Shown: positions 9,043-17,237, counted from the stretch's first letter. The stretch is 37,167 bases of DNA from Crocosphaera watsonii WH 8501 (GCF_000167195.1 NZ_AADV02000018.1:1-37167), one strand, 5' to 3'. Notes: generated from the sequence alone by a model not told the origin. Translations and numbers: made by a program.

Positions 9043-9073
9043 CAAACTTTTTTTGTCCAAAGTCCAATTATTC

Positions 9074-9683
9074 TTCTCTGGGACAATATGAACAAGCAAG
9101 AGAATACCATCAACAGTCTTTAGCTATCTCTAGAGAAATCGGCGATCGCAAAGGTGAAGCTTATTCCTATAATAATTTGGGGAATGCTTACTATTTTCTG
9201 GGACAATATGAACAAGCAAGAGAATACTATCAACAGTCCTTAGCTATTACTAGAGAAATCGGCGATCGCAACGGTGAAGCTTCTTCCTATAATAATTTGG
9301 GGAGTGTTTACAATTCCCTGGGACAATATGAACAAGCAAGAGAATACTATCAACAGTCTTTAGCTATCACTAGAGAAATAGGCGATCGTAACGGTGAAGC
9401 TAATTCCTATATTGGTTTGGGGAATGCTTACTATTTTCTGGGACAATATGAACAAGCAAGAGAATACTATCAACAGTCCTTAGCTATTTTTAAAGAAATC
9501 GGCGATAAACCAGGTGAAGCGAAGGCTTTGTTTAATGTAGATTTATGCTTTAAAAAGGTTCAATGAAAAGATGAGGCAAAAGAATCCTTTCATAACGCCC
9601 GTTAATTGTATCAAGATATGAGACTCAATCCGATTGTAGAACGTTGCGATAATCAAATTAATGCTTTAGTTTCTAGGGGTTAA
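9074..9683 (+). pseudogene. TPR-repeat protein, 3' part, with two in-frame stops
   Basis: Continuation of the gene starting at 5813, resuming directly after the target duplication. It encodes four more near-identical 40-residue TPR units (GQYEQAREYYQQSLAITREI). The open frame stops at TGA 9564-9566. The same frame continues with protein-like sequence, KDEAKESFHNAR, a second stop TAA (9603-9605), then LYQDMRLNPIVERCDNQINALVSRG to a final TAA at 9681-9683. That tail resembles the usual C-terminal capping helices of cyanobacterial TPR proteins, so both stops look like nonsense mutations. An internal ATG at 9177 could start a 129-residue fragment, but I see no reason to think it is a native gene. 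Confidence 0.75.
9078..9557 (+). repeat. Four tandem 120-bp TPR-coding repeats, nearly identical at DNA level
   Basis: Each 120-bp unit starts CTGGGACAATATGAACAAGC, at 9078, 9198, 9318 and 9438, with a matching unit at 6776 before the insertion. Most units keep a HIP1-like GGCGATCGC. Synonymous positions are conserved too, which points to recent amplification or gene conversion. Confidence 0.85.
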
Positions 9684-9696
9684 TGATCAAACTCTG

Positions 9697-9800
9697 TTGA
9701 CGGATAACGTTACACGTCAAAATTATCATTATAAAATCATAACTCCGAACTCCGAACTCCTAACTCCTAACTCACCTTGACGGATAACGTTACACGTCAA
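9697..9800. repeat. 24-bp palindromic direct repeat, two identical copies 80 bp apart
   Basis: The unit begins TTGACGGATAACG and ends CACGTCAA, so it is itself partly palindromic (TTGACG/CGTCAA around AACGTT). Copies at 9697-9720 and 9777-9800 are identical. Between them lies the ACTCCGA-type heptamer array. No gene is present between 9684 and 9910. Confidence 0.75.
9741..9775. repeat. Short tandem heptamer repeat (AACTCCG/AACTCCT)
   Basis: About five tandem copies of a 7-base unit. The same heptamer family recurs at 10588-10609 and, on the opposite strand, at 19671-19704. It matches the short tandemly repeated heptanucleotides known from cyanobacteria. Confidence 0.75.
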
Positions 9801-9910
9801 AGTGAGAATTCTAATATTGCACTCTGAGACAACAATCTTTGCTTAACTTGACAGTACCAACTCCCAAGCTAAGATTAAAGTAGTCAAATCAATAATTCTC
9901 CTATATATGT

Positions 9911-10459
9911 ATGACGGTAACTACCTATAAATGGACAATTGAGAAATGGCACGAACTGGTTAACTCTGGGGTGCTAGACGGACAAAAAGTAGAATTATTA
10001 GAGCATAATATCGTTAATATGAGTCCAGAAGGGATTGAACATAGTTATACTACCGAAAATGTAGTTATTTACCTGAGAAATTTACTGTCAAATTTAGCTC
10101 ACGTCAAAGAATCCCATCCTATAACCCTAGATAACTCCGAACCGGAACCAGATATAGCTATAGTAAGACTCCCAGAAACTATTTATCGTAATCATCATCC
10201 CTACGCTGAAGATATTTATTGGTTAATCGAAATATCCCAAAGAACTCTCAAGAAAGATTTAGAACAAAAAAGCTTTACCTATGCGCGTAATAGTATCCCC
10301 GAATATTGGGTAATTGACTTACAAAATAAACAAGTCATCGTTCATACCCAACCCCAGGATAATAAATACTTACAACTGGTTACATATCAATCTGGGATTA
10401 TTTTACCTTTAGCTTTTCCTGAGATCGAAATTACTTTGCAAAAATTATTACTGTTTTAA
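9911..10459 (+). CDS. Uma2-family putative endonuclease (DUF820)
   Basis: A 182-residue protein of the Uma2/DUF820 family, highly expanded in cyanobacteria and built on a PD-(D/E)xK nuclease fold. Core motifs are visible: EPEPDIAIV (metal-binding D), IYWLIEIS (E) and the K in LEQKSFTYARNSIPEYWVID. The N-terminal YKWTIEKWHELVNSGVLDGQKVELLEHNIVNMSP is the typical family start. The biological role is not established; many copies lie near mobile elements. It stands alone here and looks intact, unlike its upstream neighbours. Confidence 0.9.
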   Translation: MTVTTYKWTIEKWHELVNSGVLDGQKVELLEHNIVNMSPEGIEHSYTTENVVIYLRNLLSNLAHVKESHPITLDNSEPEPDIAIVRLPETIYRNHHPYAEDIYWLIEISQRTLKKDLEQKSFTYARNSIPEYWVIDLQNKQVIVHTQPQDNKYLQLVTYQSGIILPLAFPEIEITLQKLLLF

Positions 10460-10468
10460 ACAAAATAA

Positions 10469-10485
10469 GGTGGACAATGTCCACC
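10469..10485. terminator. GGTGGACA/TGTCCACC hairpin between convergent uma2 and htpG
   Basis: A perfect 8-1-8 inverted repeat 10 bases past the Uma2 stop, of the same GGTGGNCA repeat type seen at 3827. It lies between convergent genes and could end transcription in either direction, though no T tract follows. Confidence 0.4.
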
Positions 10486-10587
10486 CTACTGTTAGAAATT
10501 ATTAATTACTCAACCGGAGTTCGATATAAGCAAGAAAACTGAATCAAATCAGAAGTATCAAACCTTCATTCTCTCCTTAAAAAAGAC

Positions 10588-10609
10588 CGAACTCCGAACT
10601 CCGAACTCA
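10588..10609. repeat. Short heptamer repeat (ACTCCGA), three copies
   Basis: Tandem ACTCCGA units just downstream of the htpG stop, same family as 9741-9775. Confidence 0.6.
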
Positions 10610-10617
10610 CCTCCTCA

Positions 10618-12612
10618 CTATTTCGTCAAACGAGTTAATACTTGATTAGATCGTTCAACAAAAGACTTCATACCCTCACCATCGAGTCCTTTTTGAGCAA
10701 TTAAAGCTAAATCATAGATATGTTGACACAACATTTTAGCCATTTCTGCCGAAGGTGAATCACCCCCTGCTTGGATAATACTTCCCTGACTCAACTGATA
10801 GATATTCTCGATCAATGGATGGGTAGTATTAATCACAAAAACGTGTTCATCTGGGAAGTCCATAACCTGTTGTTGAGAGACGGCCATCATCTCACGTAAA
10901 CGTCTCATTGCTTCTGGTAATAATACCATCGCAGGGGGTGTACTGTCGGGAGTATCTGACTTTAATGCTTGGGTTTTGATGTTGACTTTAGAATTATTTA
11001 AAGCCTTCTCAAAAATTTCCTTAATTTGATCGCTACGGGTTTTATTCGTATTCGGATCAACAATTTCATCCGCTTTATCTTGTTGAACTAAGGTATCATC
11101 TAACTCCGCATCTACACGGGAAAATTTAACCTCAGAATACTCTTTTTCCAGGAAAGGAATAAAGTAATTAGTATCGATGAAAGAGTCCATAAATAGGATC
11201 TCTAAACCCTGATTTTTGTAGAGTTCTACATAAGTCGCTTGGGTATCGGTATCCGTACAATAAAAGACCCGATTTTCATGACGTTCCTTGTTACGTTCTA
11301 GGTAAGCAGGTAAGGTAGTATAACCTTCGCTTTCGTAACTAAATTTCTCCTCACTTTCTCCTTTAGTTTTAACATTTTCCCAGAGATCCCCTTCACCTTC
11401 TACTTGAACTTGTGGGGTTTCAGGGTCAGATTTTGCCTCAACTTTATCCGCTTTATAAGTGGTTTTGTAGATGAGAATATCCTCAACTTGTTTCTTGAAC
11501 TTCTCATCTTTCAAAGAACCATATTTAATAAAAGTTCCCACATCTTTCCAACACTTAACATATTCTTCGGGGGTGTCCTCATAGATAGATTTGAGCCGTG
11601 TAGCTATCTTTTTGGCGATATGGTTAGCAATACTGCGAACCGTCCGATGATTAGTTAAAGCACTTCGAGAAACATTTAAGGGAATATCAGGACTGTCAAT
11701 AACACCCCGTAAAGGCATCAAGAAGTCTGGGATAATTTCTTCACAGTGATCATTAACAAAAACCTGATTACAGAACAGTTTAATATGTCCTTGTGACACA
11801 TCAACATCGGGTCTCAATTTAGGAAAGTATAAAATCCCGTTTAAAAGATAGGGATAATCCGTGTTTAAATGTACCCATAATAAGGGATCTTCTTGGAAAG
11901 GATAAAGATAACGATAAAACTCTAAATAGTCCTCATCCGTTAAATTTTGTGCCGAATCTTTCCAAAGAGCTTTTTGTTTGTTAATAGATTCGTTTTCAAA
12001 CTTAATCGGAACGGGAACAAAATCAGAATAAGTTTTAACCAATTGACGAATTCTTTGGGGTTCTATATATTCCTGTTCATCGTCCATTAAAGTTAAAGTA
12101 ACTGTTGTTCCGATTTGAGTTCTCGAAGATTCAGTTAACTCAAACTCAGGGGAACCGTCACAAGACCAATGAATAGCTTCTGAGCCTTCTTTATAGGATA
12201 AAGTATCAATTTCTACCTGTTTGGCTACCATAAAAGCAGAATAGAAACCTAAACCAAAATGTCCGATTAAATCATTGGCAGTTTTTTGGTATTTTTTAAC
12301 AAATTCTTCCGCACTAGAAAAAGCCACTTGGTTGATGTATTTTTTGATTTCATCAACAGTCATCCCAATACCATTATCATAGATACAAAGAGTTTTGTTA
12401 GTTGTATCTACCGTAATGGTAATTTCTGGTTCAGGAACATCCCCAGATAGTTCCCCTGCTAAAGAGGCCATTTTTAGCTTAGAAATAGCATCCACTGCAT
12501 TAGAAATTAATTCCCGTAAGAAGATTTCGTGATCGGTGTAGAGAGACTTCTTAATGATGGGAAAAATATTCTCAGTATGAATGGTAATATTACCTTTTTC
12601 CAGTACCGTCAT
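10618..12612 (-). CDS. htpG: Molecular chaperone HtpG (Hsp90)
   Basis: A 664-residue bacterial Hsp90. It is a cytosolic, ATP-driven dimeric chaperone; in cyanobacteria HtpG supports heat and light stress tolerance. The N-terminal GHKL ATPase motifs are intact: FLRELISNAVDAISKLK (near residue 29), DNGIGM and GHFGLGFYSAFMV. The middle domain (LRGVIDSPDIPLNVSRS) and the C-terminal dimerisation domain follow, at normal family length. The start at 12612 is supported by AAGGA about 6 bases upstream. I looked upstream for a CIRCE element and found none. Monocistronic as far as seen. Confidence 0.97.
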   Translation of the reverse strand: MTVLEKGNITIHTENIFPIIKKSLYTDHEIFLRELISNAVDAISKLKMASLAGELSGDVPEPEITITVDTTNKTLCIYDNGIGMTVDEIKKYINQVAFSSAEEFVKKYQKTANDLIGHFGLGFYSAFMVAKQVEIDTLSYKEGSEAIHWSCDGSPEFELTESSRTQIGTTVTLTLMDDEQEYIEPQRIRQLVKTYSDFVPVPIKFENESINKQKALWKDSAQNLTDEDYLEFYRYLYPFQEDPLLWVHLNTDYPYLLNGILYFPKLRPDVDVSQGHIKLFCNQVFVNDHCEEIIPDFLMPLRGVIDSPDIPLNVSRSALTNHRTVRSIANHIAKKIATRLKSIYEDTPEEYVKCWKDVGTFIKYGSLKDEKFKKQVEDILIYKTTYKADKVEAKSDPETPQVQVEGEGDLWENVKTKGESEEKFSYESEGYTTLPAYLERNKERHENRVFYCTDTDTQATYVELYKNQGLEILFMDSFIDTNYFIPFLEKEYSEVKFSRVDAELDDTLVQQDKADEIVDPNTNKTRSDQIKEIFEKALNNSKVNIKTQALKSDTPDSTPPAMVLLPEAMRRLREMMAVSQQQVMDFPDEHVFVINTTHPLIENIYQLSQGSIIQAGGDSPSAEMAKMLCQHIYDLALIAQKGLDGEGMKSFVERSNQVLTRLTK

Positions 12613-12864
12613 AGCTTTTCCTTGTTGTGAATATTGTAATTGAATTTGTTACCCATAGTTTTCACTATGCTATGAGTTAACACTAACTATTATCATAATT
12701 GATCTGATGTGTCACCATCAAGTTTGAGCTAATATTAAATCCGATTTTCAAACCCATCTTATCTTTTAGAAGGGGTAGAAAAATCTCCCAGTCACCCAGT
12801 CACCCAGTCACCCAGTCTCCCCGTCACCCCCTCTCCGGTGTCAATCAGAATTTAGAATTACAGC
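12613..12864. repeat. htpG upstream region with an 8-bp tandem repeat
   Basis: No gene. At 12787-12818 there are four tandem CCCAGTC(A/T) octamers followed by related C-rich sequence. The htpG promoter should lie in 12613-12720, but I cannot pick out confident -35 and -10 boxes. Confidence 0.6.
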
Positions 12865-13299
12865 TTATCTCTTCCATCTGATGGCTTTCATTGTACTTTC
12901 CAGTTGTTCAATCAAACCATCTAAACTCATATTCTCCTCATCAAAAAAAACAGAAGGAGACTGTTCACACTGATAATAAATCAATTTAATTTGACCTTCA
13001 TTAATGGCAATCATCGCTACTTCTTCGTTATAGTTATAATTGTCAACAATACCTAAAACTTCTTGTATTTTTCCTTCAACATTACGATTTAATTCGTCAA
13101 GAGATTGACGAGAACAACGGATGAAATGGGGTTCCGGTTCTAAATCAATCCCTAACACATCCTGGTCATTTTCCCATTCATTTTTTAAACCCCAAGCTAA
13201 GGCAGCGAGAGCCTGTTTATTTTCTGTTACAAAACGGTCTAATTGATATCGCCATTGATTTTCTGAATTATCTGGTACAGACTCACCAAATTGCATCAT
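12865..13299 (-). CDS. Conserved cyanobacterial protein, CcmS-like (putative beta-carboxysome assembly chaperone)
   Basis: A 144-residue soluble protein without signal peptide or membrane segment. The pattern WRYQLDRFVTENKQALAALAWGL, then IGIDLEPEPHF-like sequence (GIDLEPEPHFIRC), LNRNVEGKIQEVLGIVDNY and GQIKLIYYQCE, matches a cyanobacterium-specific family. I recall part of that family being annotated as the carboxysome assembly chaperone CcmS. The match is from memory and the family assignment is uncertain, so I give no gene symbol. It lies 72 bases from the VKOR gene on the same strand; no other carboxysome gene is nearby except the gamma carbonic anhydrase far away at 34264. Confidence 0.55.
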   Translation of the reverse strand: MMQFGESVPDNSENQWRYQLDRFVTENKQALAALAWGLKNEWENDQDVLGIDLEPEPHFIRCSRQSLDELNRNVEGKIQEVLGIVDNYNYNEEVAMIAINEGQIKLIYYQCEQSPSVFFDEENMSLDGLIEQLESTMKAIRWKR

Positions 13300-13371
13300 T
13301 TTTTTTAACCTAAATTGTTCTCAAATAAGCCATAGCAGGGGTTTAATGATATTAAACCCTCTACTTAATAA

Positions 13372-14367
13372 CTAACGTCCACGAATGGTATATTTCCAGT
13401 CATCTAGCCCTGTATAACCAGACTCTTGAGCTAAAGTTTCAGGCTCTTGCGCCCCTGATAATTGTTTACCATTAATTTCCCAACTAGGATAGGATCTAAT
13501 CCCAGCAGCTTGACAAGCTTCTGGTTGCGGATTTTTTCCCCTGGGATCACACTCAATATAGGTAATTTCCTTAACCGCTTCTTTCCCTAAAACTTGTTTT
13601 TGCTCGAAACAATGGGGACACCAAAAAGCCCCGTACATTTTTGCCTCTACGGAGGTTAAATGTTTAGCTAATTCAATTTCAGAGGCTCCCGACTCTGTAT
13701 TTACTTCCCACCCATAGGGTGCTTCTGGTTGTGTGTCAGGTGATGGGATGACAATACGGCCATCGGCAGTGGTAGCTGGGGGGGGTTGGTTAAGATGGGC
13801 ATAAGCTCCCAAAGTTCCTACCAAAGTAATCATAGCCACCACAATAGGTATAAAGAAAAGTTGACCTATTTCGTCCCATTCGCGGCCAAAAATACTTAAC
13901 CCCATTAAACTCAGGGAAAAAGCCGCCGAACCGATACAATAGTAACAAACCGATTGTAATTCCGTGGCTAGAATATACATCAGATAACCACTAAACACGG
14001 CCATCGAAGTACCCCCGGCTAAGAGGAACAACCATGTCCATTCATCAAGTTGTTTTCTAAAGCTTTTTTTCCCTTCTGGTTGAATTAAGAAAGGTCCCAA
14101 AGAAGCAGCGGACATACTGCTATAGGCCAAAAAACCAAACAAACTTAAGGGTAAACCGAAAACAGTGGCATAGGGACTATTGAGGACACTTTTACAGCCA
14201 CTGGCCACAGCCTCTGCATCCCCAGCACCACAAGCCACTTCTCCCCCAGTTAGTTTAGTGATGGTAAGATAGGCGGTTAGAACAGCCCCTGCAATGGCGA
14301 TCGCCCCAATCATAGGACGGGACCAACGATGGAGCCAAGGAACGGAACGTCTACTAATACGACTCAT
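13372..14367 (-). CDS. VKOR-thioredoxin fusion, disulfide-forming membrane enzyme
   Basis: A 331-residue vitamin K epoxide reductase homologue fused to a thioredoxin-like domain. Cyanobacterial proteins of this type oxidise cysteines in lumen or periplasm proteins and pass electrons to a quinone. I chose ATG 14367, preceded by AAAGGA, over an ATG 45 bases earlier. The VKOR part has four to five hydrophobic helices, the loop cysteines C46 and C58, and the CYYC active site (C141-C144). The C-terminal thioredoxin domain carries FWCPHC (C250-C253). All redox cysteines are present. It lies 49 bases downstream of btpA on the same strand, so both may be cotranscribed; both serve photosynthetic membrane assembly. 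Confidence 0.93.
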   Translation of the reverse strand: MSRISRRSVPWLHRWSRPMIGAIAIAGAVLTAYLTITKLTGGEVACGAGDAEAVASGCKSVLNSPYATVFGLPLSLFGFLAYSSMSAASLGPFLIQPEGKKSFRKQLDEWTWLFLLAGGTSMAVFSGYLMYILATELQSVCYYCIGSAAFSLSLMGLSIFGREWDEIGQLFFIPIVVAMITLVGTLGAYAHLNQPPPATTADGRIVIPSPDTQPEAPYGWEVNTESGASEIELAKHLTSVEAKMYGAFWCPHCFEQKQVLGKEAVKEITYIECDPRGKNPQPEACQAAGIRSYPSWEINGKQLSGAQEPETLAQESGYTGLDDWKYTIRGR

Positions 14368-14416
14368 AATCCTTTTTCTCTTTAAATAATCAATTATTCC
14401 TGATTCTAACAAGGGG

Positions 14417-15265
14417 TTATGATCTCAATCTTAACGGTTGCTGAGATTTCGTTTTTTCTTTAGATATGGTGGTTTCTTTGGCTGCTTCGACAAACTGAGC
14501 AACTCGAATGGGGTCAACGGTTTCGGTAATTTTTCCTTGACGTTTGAGGGAACTGGCTACAATCACACCATCCGCTGCCGTCATCAATTTTCCGATATTA
14601 TCCCAATCAGCCCCACTTCCGATAAACACAGGAGTTTCCTGGGCTGCGGCCTTAGCCAGTTCCAAATCTTCGAGACTGGGAGGACTACCAGTGGCCCAAC
14701 CTGAGAGAATCACCCCATCGGCCAATCCTCGTTCAATGGTATCTTGTACGGCAGTAGTTAAATTAGGGGTTCCCAGAGGACGGGCGTGTTTAACTAACAC
14801 ATCAGCTAAAATAGCCACTTCCGCATCTAATTGACGACGATAACGCAGGAGTTCGTAGGCGTTGCCTTCAATTAACCCCTGATCCGTGGCCATAATACCC
14901 GTTAAAACGTTTACACGGATAAATTGGGCATTAATGGTCGAAGCGATGGCCATTGCCCCTACAGAGTCATTCCGGAGGAGATTGATCCCAACTGGAACCA
15001 CCACTAAGTTTTTGATGCGATCGACAATCAAAGTCATAGCACTGATTACCACTGGATCGACCTTTTCTTTAGTAAAGGGGGCATCAAAAAAATTTTCGAC
15101 AATAATGCCATCAACTCCCCCTGCGGCCAGGGCGGTGGCTTCTTGTTCAGCCCTCTCAATCACTGCTTTTAAACTCCCTCCCCAACGAGGAGACGTGGGA
15201 AGGGGTAAGAGATGAACAACTCCAATAACTGGGTTGGTCGTGTTGAATATTTGAGTCAAGTCCAC
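14417..15265 (-). CDS. btpA: Photosystem I biogenesis protein BtpA
   Basis: A 282-residue BtpA/SgcQ family protein with a TIM-barrel-like fold. In Synechocystis, BtpA is a peripheral thylakoid protein needed to stabilise the photosystem I reaction-centre proteins. Family motifs seen are IGVVHLLPLPTSPRWGG at the start, ALAAGGVDGIIVENFFDAPF, and DGVILSGWATGSPPS, with IGSGADWDNIGKL near the end. The start is GTG at 15265, giving MDLTQIF. Length is typical. It is followed by the VKOR fusion gene on the same strand. Confidence 0.93.
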   Translation of the reverse strand: MDLTQIFNTTNPVIGVVHLLPLPTSPRWGGSLKAVIERAEQEATALAAGGVDGIIVENFFDAPFTKEKVDPVVISAMTLIVDRIKNLVVVPVGINLLRNDSVGAMAIASTINAQFIRVNVLTGIMATDQGLIEGNAYELLRYRRQLDAEVAILADVLVKHARPLGTPNLTTAVQDTIERGLADGVILSGWATGSPPSLEDLELAKAAAQETPVFIGSGADWDNIGKLMTAADGVIVASSLKRQGKITETVDPIRVAQFVEAAKETTISKEKTKSQQPLRLRS

Positions 15266-15346
15266 GCTTATCTACCTAACGGTCGACTACGGTTGATACC
15301 GTCTGAAATTTAGCTCTAGTTAGTCATTGTACCTTATTAGGTGAAC

Positions 15347-15480
15347 TGGGGTGAAACTTTTGGGGAGACTGGGGGATGGGGAGACATCGGAGACTGGGGG
15401 ACACCGGGGACTGGGGGACACCGGAGACTGGGGGGAGTGTGGGGAGTGTGGGGAGTGTGGGGAGATGGGGGAGTGTGGAG
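15347..15480. repeat. G-rich tandem repeat tract (GGAGACTGGGGGACACC-like), G-quadruplex prone
   Basis: About 135 bases of imperfect repeats of GAGACTGGGG, GGGGACACCGG and GGGGAGTGT, with at least ten runs of four or more G on the plus strand. It lies between btpA and the epimerase gene, upstream of btpA. A short frame crossing it (15341-15541) is low-complexity and not a real gene. No other feature seen in 15266-15530. Confidence 0.7.
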
Positions 15481-15530
15481 AGCAAAATATCAATTAATTA
15501 TTAATTACTCAACTACCCTCACCATCTGCT

Positions 15531-16463
15531 TCAAACGTTAGAATAAACACTATTGCGTAGGATAGTGTAGCCTTTGATCAATTCCCGAATTCCTCGACCT
15601 AATGGCCATTCTGGCTCAAATCCTGTTTTGAGGATACGGGCATTAGAAACAATATAATCCCGTTTATCGGGATCTTCGCCAATGGGAGCTTCTAAATAGG
15701 TGAATTTGGGTAAATATTTTTTGATCTCAGCACACAATTCCAACTTAGATAAATTGGCATCTTCTAAACCCACATTGTAGGGTTTGCCTTTCATGGTTTC
15801 AAAATTTTCAATTCCATGAACAAACACCTTAGCTACATCACGAATATGAATATAATTCCGTTTAAAGTGTCCTTCAAAAATGACCACAGCCCGATCATAA
15901 AAGGCACGATAAACAAAATCATTAACCAAGAGATCAACCCGCATTCTCGGGGACATTCCGAACACGGTAGCTAGTCGAAAAGTAATGCTATTTTCCCTTT
16001 CTAAAACCGCTTTTTCTGCGTCAACTTTAGTGGTTCCATAGAGGGAAATGGGACGTAAGGGGGATTCTTCTGTACAGAATTTTCCTGATTCTCCAATGCC
16101 ATAACCACTATTAGTTACAGGCATTAAAATCCGTTGTTGAGGACTAGCTAAATCACAAATCAATTTCACCGCTTCGTAGTTAATTGTACGGGTTCCCACT
16201 TCATCCCGACTACATAAGGGCGCACCCACTAAAGCAGCTAAGGGGATAATTACATCAGCATCTTGTAGTAATTCTTTGATTAAAGATTCGTTACGACAGT
16301 CCCCACGCACCACGTTAAAAGTATCGTACTGACAGCAATCAGCCAAACTATTCTGACCAAACATAAAACTGTCTAATACAGTGACTTCATAGCCTTTTGC
16401 CAATAAAGTTGGGGTTAAAATTGAGCCGATATAGCCGGCTCCCCCTGTAATTAAAATTTTCAT
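15531..16463 (-). CDS. NAD-dependent epimerase/dehydratase (extended SDR, sugar-nucleotide type)
   Basis: A 310-residue extended short-chain dehydrogenase. It has the NAD-binding GGAGYIGS motif (residues 7-14), a VxDxxMFG-type second strand, and the catalytic YGTTK (Tyr-x3-Lys, around residue 143) with an upstream NSGYG. Relatives act on nucleotide sugars such as UDP- or GDP-hexoses. The exact sugar cannot be read from sequence. Its start overlaps the ABC ATPase stop by 4 bases, so translation is coupled. With the permease and ATPase upstream, it probably makes or modifies a sugar in the exported polysaccharide. Confidence 0.9.
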   Translation of the reverse strand: MKILITGGAGYIGSILTPTLLAKGYEVTVLDSFMFGQNSLADCCQYDTFNVVRGDCRNESLIKELLQDADVIIPLAALVGAPLCSRDEVGTRTINYEAVKLICDLASPQQRILMPVTNSGYGIGESGKFCTEESPLRPISLYGTTKVDAEKAVLERENSITFRLATVFGMSPRMRVDLLVNDFVYRAFYDRAVVIFEGHFKRNYIHIRDVAKVFVHGIENFETMKGKPYNVGLEDANLSKLELCAEIKKYLPKFTYLEAPIGEDPDKRDYIVSNARILKTGFEPEWPLGRGIRELIKGYTILRNSVYSNV

Positions 16464-17230
16464 AGATGGTTTTGTAATTCTAGTGTTGAATGTTCTTGAA
16501 CAGAGAGAAGATAACGATTAATCCCTTCATCGGTATCACCAATAAAGCGAATTTTACCCCGATCTAGCCAAATAACGCGATCGCAAGCTTGTTGAATAAA
16601 ATCTAATCCGTGAGACACCACTAAAATAGTCGTATTATGTCCCCAGAGTCTATCCATTCGTTTCTTACATTTGTGTTTAAAGCTTTCATCTCCCACCGAT
16701 AAGACTTCATCCAAGATTAAAATATCTGGCTCAACATCGGTGGCGATGGAAAACCCTAAACGGGCAGTCATCCCTGATGAAAGGGCTTTTACGGGGGCTA
16801 AGGAGTAATCTGTTAAATCGGCAAACTCTAAGATCGAAGTAACGCGAGCTTCCATCTCTTGACGAGGGAACCCTAACATTACCCCGTAAAGGATTATGTT
16901 ATCAGTTACGGACAATTCAGCGTCAAATCCAGCACCTAATTCAATCAAAGGGGCAATGTCTCCCCTAACACGAATCTGGCCAGATGTAGGTTGTAAAATT
17001 CCTGTTATCACTTTGAGTAGGGTGGATTTTCCCGACCCATTGGAGCCAATGATACCGATTTTCTCCCCAGCATGAACCGTCAAATCAATGCGATCAAGAA
17101 TCAGTTTTCTTGAGGGTTGACGGTATTTCCCTTCTAAAATAGATAGGATAGTTTTCTTTAAGTCATAAGAAAACTCCTCTTGGGTTCTACGCCAGAGGGA
17201 AACGTGATCGAGTCTAATTGCTTCTACCAT
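16460..17230 (-). CDS. Polysaccharide ABC transporter, ATP-binding subunit (KpsT/RfbE/TagH type)
   Basis: A 256-residue ABC ATPase. Walker A is GSNGSGKST (residues 62-70), the signature is LSSGMTARLGFS and Walker B is ILILDEVLSVGD. The SSGM signature and the short C-terminus mark the ABC-2 family that exports O-antigen, capsule or teichoic-acid-like polymers. There is no long carbohydrate-binding C-terminal extension. The gene starts 7 bases after the permease stop and overlaps the epimerase start by 4 bases, a tight three-gene operon. The substrate is unknown. Confidence 0.94.
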   Translation of the reverse strand: MVEAIRLDHVSLWRRTQEEFSYDLKKTILSILEGKYRQPSRKLILDRIDLTVHAGEKIGIIGSNGSGKSTLLKVITGILQPTSGQIRVRGDIAPLIELGAGFDAELSVTDNIILYGVMLGFPRQEMEARVTSILEFADLTDYSLAPVKALSSGMTARLGFSIATDVEPDILILDEVLSVGDESFKHKCKKRMDRLWGHNTTILVVSHGLDFIQQACDRVIWLDRGKIRFIGDTDEGINRYLLSVQEHSTLELQNHL

Positions 17231-17237
17231 TTAACCT

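Larger units (their letters stand above)
6892..9067 (+). mobile_element. Insertion sequence (IS4/IS701-like) with passenger gene, inside the TPR gene
   Basis: A 2176-bp element. Its ends are imperfect inverted repeats starting TTGGACTTTGGA (21 of the outer 25 positions match). It is bounded by 6-bp direct repeats TTATTC at 6886-6891 and 9068-9073, which I read as the target duplication. Removing the element plus one TTATTC restores an uninterrupted TPR reading frame (NLGIVYSSLGQYEQ), which fixes the boundaries independently. It carries a transposase on the plus strand and a divergent passenger gene on the minus strand, both now broken. A palindrome of the form TTAGCGTA-N5-TACGCTAA occurs 25 bases inside each end and between the two genes. 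Confidence 0.88.

Noticed and set aside
9078-9557. CRISPR-like array
   Set aside because: The regular 120-bp period is a coding TPR array with no spacers; no cas genes are present.
12613-12720. CIRCE heat-shock operator for htpG
   Set aside because: No TTAGCACTC-N9-GAGTGCTAA pattern; the nearest dyad-like sequence is weak.
14438-15215. Several plus-strand open frames across btpA
   Set aside because: They are antisense to a well-supported conserved gene and show no family motifs.
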